A DNA stretch of 8,737 nucleotides from Altererythrobacter sp. (GTDB lineage: Bacteria > Pseudomonadota > Alphaproteobacteria > Sphingomonadales > Sphingomonadaceae). Both the position numbers and the translations under genes were made by a program. Below the pieces are notes generated by a model. The model did no database searches. It was not told the DNA's origin and was given only the letters and a program-made list of their open reading frames with translations. This document shows, piece by piece, positions 6,784 through 8,737 of this stretch (position 1 is the stretch's first letter; each line of letters opens with the position of its first letter). Location: contig JAGXGU010000139.1 in NCBI GenBank assembly GCA_024636575.1, forward strand, positions 1 to 8,737, written 5' to 3'.

Positions 6784-6860
6784 ATCCATCTCCTGTACAT
6801 GGTGTTTTGCTACCCATGCCCGCCCTTTCACGGCAAGGCAATTGGGGTTACGGGACGAAA
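6784..6860. promoter_or_regulatory. Divergent intergenic region, likely promoters both ways
   Basis: The 77 bp separate the synthetase start from the membrane protein start. Both transcripts must begin here or nearby. I do not see a clear -35/-10 pair or operator palindrome. Confidence 0.35.
6790..6794 (-). promoter_or_regulatory. Ribosome binding site of the acyl-CoA synthetase
   Basis: AGGAG on the minus strand lies 6 nt before the ATG at 6783. It decides between three in-frame starts (6783, 6789, 6831). Confidence 0.65.
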
Positions 6861-7223
6861 ATGAGCAATTATGAAGCCTTGAAGGAACTTTTGATCGCCC
6901 TGTCCGGTTTGTCCAAGGACGCGCTGCATATTTACATTGCGATGGGGTTATATCTGGGATCGTGCCTGATCTTCGGATGGAAAGCCCGGCAATGGCGGCC
7001 CTGGCTGCTGGTTTTGAGTGTCGCGATCATCGGAGAGGCTTGGGACATTTTGCGGAGCCTGGAATTGGCGCAAAGAGTGGACCTGTGGGGAAACTGGAAG
7101 GATATCTGGAACGCCTTGCTGATACCCACGGCGCTGCTGGTACTTAGCCGGTACAGCACGATTTTCGCGAAATATCCGCCCGCGCGGCGCGCACCGGAAG
7201 CTGGTTCAGGCGACCAGCCGTAA
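6861..7223 (+). CDS. Small three-helix inner-membrane protein of unknown function
   Basis: I do not recognise the family of this 120-residue protein. Three hydrophobic segments can be seen: about 22-40 (LHIYIAMGLYLGSCLIFGW), 46-63 (RPWLLVLSVAIIGEAWD) and 82-97 (IWNALLIPTALLVLSR). Polar residues within the membrane (E59, W61, D62 and N84) and the order of helices remotely recall VanZ-like proteins, but that is weak. The C-terminus (PPARRAPEAGSGDQP) is a soluble Pro/Ala tail. The start at ATG 6861 is preferred: the open frame upstream to 6807 adds a stretch unlike a helix and reaches into the synthetase leader. No strong Shine-Dalgarno is visible (GGGACG, short distance). It diverges from the synthetase, and its last 18 bp overlap the end of dnaE. 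Confidence 0.7.
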   Translation: MSNYEALKELLIALSGLSKDALHIYIAMGLYLGSCLIFGWKARQWRPWLLVLSVAIIGEAWDILRSLELAQRVDLWGNWKDIWNALLIPTALLVLSRYSTIFAKYPPARRAPEAGSGDQP

Positions 7224-8737
7224 ATGCGTCGGCCCGCGCCGGGTGCTGAGCGAGACGTTGGAAATGCCCTCGATCTGTTCCAGCCGCTCGGCCAATTCAC
7301 CGTCGAGCTGAAAATCGCGGCCGAGCCGGACCACCGGCAGAGCGCCGCCATCGGCATGCAGCGTTGCCAGCACTTCGCCGCGGCCTTCCGCCCCGGGGAT
7401 CAGTTCCAGCTTCAGATCATGCAGCACGTCGGCGCGGTGGATATCCAGCGTCAGCAGCATGCGTGACCCGCCCTTGACCTCGTCCAGCGGCCTGCCGCCG
7501 CGAATGGTCACGCGCGGCGGTTCGTCCGGGCTGGGCGAATCCAGTTCGACATTCAGCAGGATGCAGGTTCCCTCTGCGGCCCATTTGATGAAATTTTCGA
7601 CCAGCGATTCCTCGAAACAGGCGGCGTCGAACTGGCCGGACGGGTCGGAGAAACTGGCGCGCACGAAATCCTTGCCGCGGCGGGTCTTGCCGCGTTTCAC
7701 GCCTTCGACCATCGCGGCCATCACCGCGGGCGCGCGCCCCCCCGGCGGGGCCCCGCTTTCCATCAGGCTGGCGAAGCTGCGCGCGCCATTGGCAGATGCG
7801 ACGGCGCGATATTGCTCGACCGGATGGGCGGAGAAATAGAACCCGAAATTCTCCCGTTCCTTCGCCATGCGCTCGGCGCGGGACCATTCTTCGGTGTCGG
7901 CCAGACGGATGGGTTCCACCGCGTGGTCCTCGCCGCCGAATAACCCGCCCTGCCCGCTGTTGCGTTCGCGTTCCGCCGCATCGGCCACCGCCAGCAACAT
8001 CTCGGCATTTTCGAACACCTTGGCACGGTTCGGCTCCAACCGGTCCAGCGCGCCCGCCGCAGCGAGGCCTTCCAGCCCGCGGCGGTTCATCGAACCGGGC
8101 GGCACCCGTTCGAACAGGTCCTGCAAATTGTCGAACCAGCCATGCGCCTCCCGCTCCGCCACGATTGCGCCCATCGCTTTTTCGCCGACATTGCGGATGC
8201 CCGCCAGTGCATAGCGCACGGCATAGCCATCGTCCGTCCGCTCGACGCTGAATTCCGGTTCGGAGCGGTTGATGCACGGCCCCTCCAGCGCATAGCCAGC
8301 ACGGCGCATGTCATCGACGAAGATCGCCAGTTTTTCGGATTGATGCATGTCGAAACACATCGATGCGGCATAGAATTCATGCGGGTAATGGGTCTTCAGC
8401 CACGCCGTCTGATAGGCCAGCAGGGCATAGGCGGCAGCGTGCGATTTGTTGAAACCATAGCCCGCGAATTTGTCGATCAAATCGAACAATTCATTGGCCT
8501 GTTTCTTGTCGATGCCGGAATTTTCCTTGCAACCATCGACGAAGCGGGTGCGCTGCGTGTCCATTTCCGCCTGGACTTTTTTACCCATCGCCCGGCGCAG
8601 CAAATCTGCATCTCCGAGCGAATATCCCGCCAGGATCTGCGCTGCCTGCATCACCTGTTCCTGATAGACGAAAATCCCGTAGGTTTCGGCCAGGATGCCT
8701 TCCAGCTTGGGGTGCGGATAGGCGATTTCGACTTCGC
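7206..8737 (-). CDS. dnaE: DNA polymerase III alpha subunit (DnaE), C-terminal part, cut by window edge
   Basis: This is the catalytic subunit of the replicative polymerase. The window holds 509 residues of a protein normally near 1150, so the PHP and active-site palm domains lie outside. Seen in order are the fingers region YPHPKLEG and YGIFVYQEQVMQAAQ, LLRRAMGKK, and KFAGYGFNKSHAAAYALLAYQTAWLK. Next come the helix-hairpin-helix GSMNRRGLEGLAAAGALD (8045-8098) and the likely internal beta-clamp-binding motif GQGGLF (7938-7955), matching E. coli GQADMF. The HPVEQY segment is followed by an OB-fold (APAVMAAMVEGVKRGKTRRG) and a C-terminal domain ending RRGPTHLRLVA. The clamp motif and the match to DnaE1 throughout argue against the error-prone DnaE2. 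The gene ends at TGA (7208-7206), inside the convergent membrane-protein gene. Confidence 0.95.
   Translation of the reverse strand, partial: EVEIAYPHPKLEGILAETYGIFVYQEQVMQAAQILAGYSLGDADLLRRAMGKKVQAEMDTQRTRFVDGCKENSGIDKKQANELFDLIDKFAGYGFNKSHAAAYALLAYQTAWLKTHYPHEFYAASMCFDMHQSEKLAIFVDDMRRAGYALEGPCINRSEPEFSVERTDDGYAVRYALAGIRNVGEKAMGAIVAEREAHGWFDNLQDLFERVPPGSMNRRGLEGLAAAGALDRLEPNRAKVFENAEMLLAVADAAERERNSGQGGLFGGEDHAVEPIRLADTEEWSRAERMAKERENFGFYFSAHPVEQYRAVASANGARSFASLMESGAPPGGRAPAVMAAMVEGVKRGKTRRGKDFVRASFSDPSGQFDAACFEESLVENFIKWAAEGTCILLNVELDSPSPDEPPRVTIRGGRPLDEVKGGSRMLLTLDIHRADVLHDLKLELIPGAEGRGEVLATLHADGGALPVVRLGRDFQLDGELAERLEQIEGISNVSLSTRRGPTHLRLVA

Noticed and set aside
6784..6831. Longer N-terminus of the acyl-CoA synthetase from GTG 6831
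   Set aside because: A good AGGAG lies just before ATG 6783, and the added residues do not match the family's usual start.
5395..6864. A 489-codon open frame on the plus strand opposite the acyl-CoA synthetase
   Set aside because: It is antisense to a gene with every ANL motif intact, its composition is His/Arg/Gly-rich as expected for a high-GC shadow frame, and it resembles no family.
7206..8737. Error-prone DnaE2 instead of DnaE
   Set aside because: The sequence follows the replicative DnaE pattern, including the GQGGLF clamp motif, FAGYGFNKSH and the long C-terminal domain, and no imuA/imuB is seen in the window.
1..8737. CRISPR arrays, tRNA or rRNA genes, transposases
   Set aside because: None was seen on reading both strands. 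The only direct-repeat array is the 13-bp tandem without spacers.

Overview
The window looks like chromosomal DNA of a high-GC alphaproteobacterium, most likely Sphingomonadales and probably near Erythrobacteraceae. This rests on the protein families, the codon choice and the gene pairing (a divergent uracil-DNA-glycosylase-like protein next to a lytic transglycosylase). It was not tested by a search, so the lineage is an inference.

Layout. Positions 1-812 (minus) hold the N-terminal half of electron-transfer-flavoprotein:ubiquinone oxidoreductase (ETF-QO), cut by the window edge. A roughly 140-bp divergent gap with a 13-bp tandem repeat follows. On the plus strand come a uracil-DNA-glycosylase-like protein that has lost the usual active-site motifs (954-1739) and a secreted Slt-type lytic murein transglycosylase (1758-3554), 18 bp apart and probably one operon. 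Positions 3656 to about 3833 carry a remnant of a PA0069/SplB-like radical SAM gene that stops just before its second iron-sulfur cysteine. More AT-rich DNA begins there and carries one intact gene, a chloramphenicol-phosphotransferase-like P-loop kinase (3980-4549), with gene-free flanks.

From 4748 the sequence is ordinary high-GC DNA again. On the minus strand an acyl-CoA synthetase (5173-6783) overlaps a DUF1330 protein (4748-5176) by ATGA, and a hairpin sits right after the DUF1330 stop. Diverging from the synthetase is a small three-helix membrane protein of unknown function (6861-7223). Its 3' end overlaps the 3' end of a convergent replicative DNA polymerase III alpha subunit gene (7206 to window end), of which only the C-terminal part is visible.

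How the genes relate. ETF-QO and the acyl-CoA synthetase/DUF1330 pair fit fatty-acid activation and oxidation, but they are not adjacent. Slt (cell-wall turnover) and DnaE (replication) are housekeeping. The accessory-looking part is about 3833-4747: a broken gene, a composition shift and a transferred kinase gene. I did not find a convincing new multi-gene system. The best leads are that junction, the UDG-like protein without its catalytic motifs, and the tandem repeat upstream of ETF-QO.
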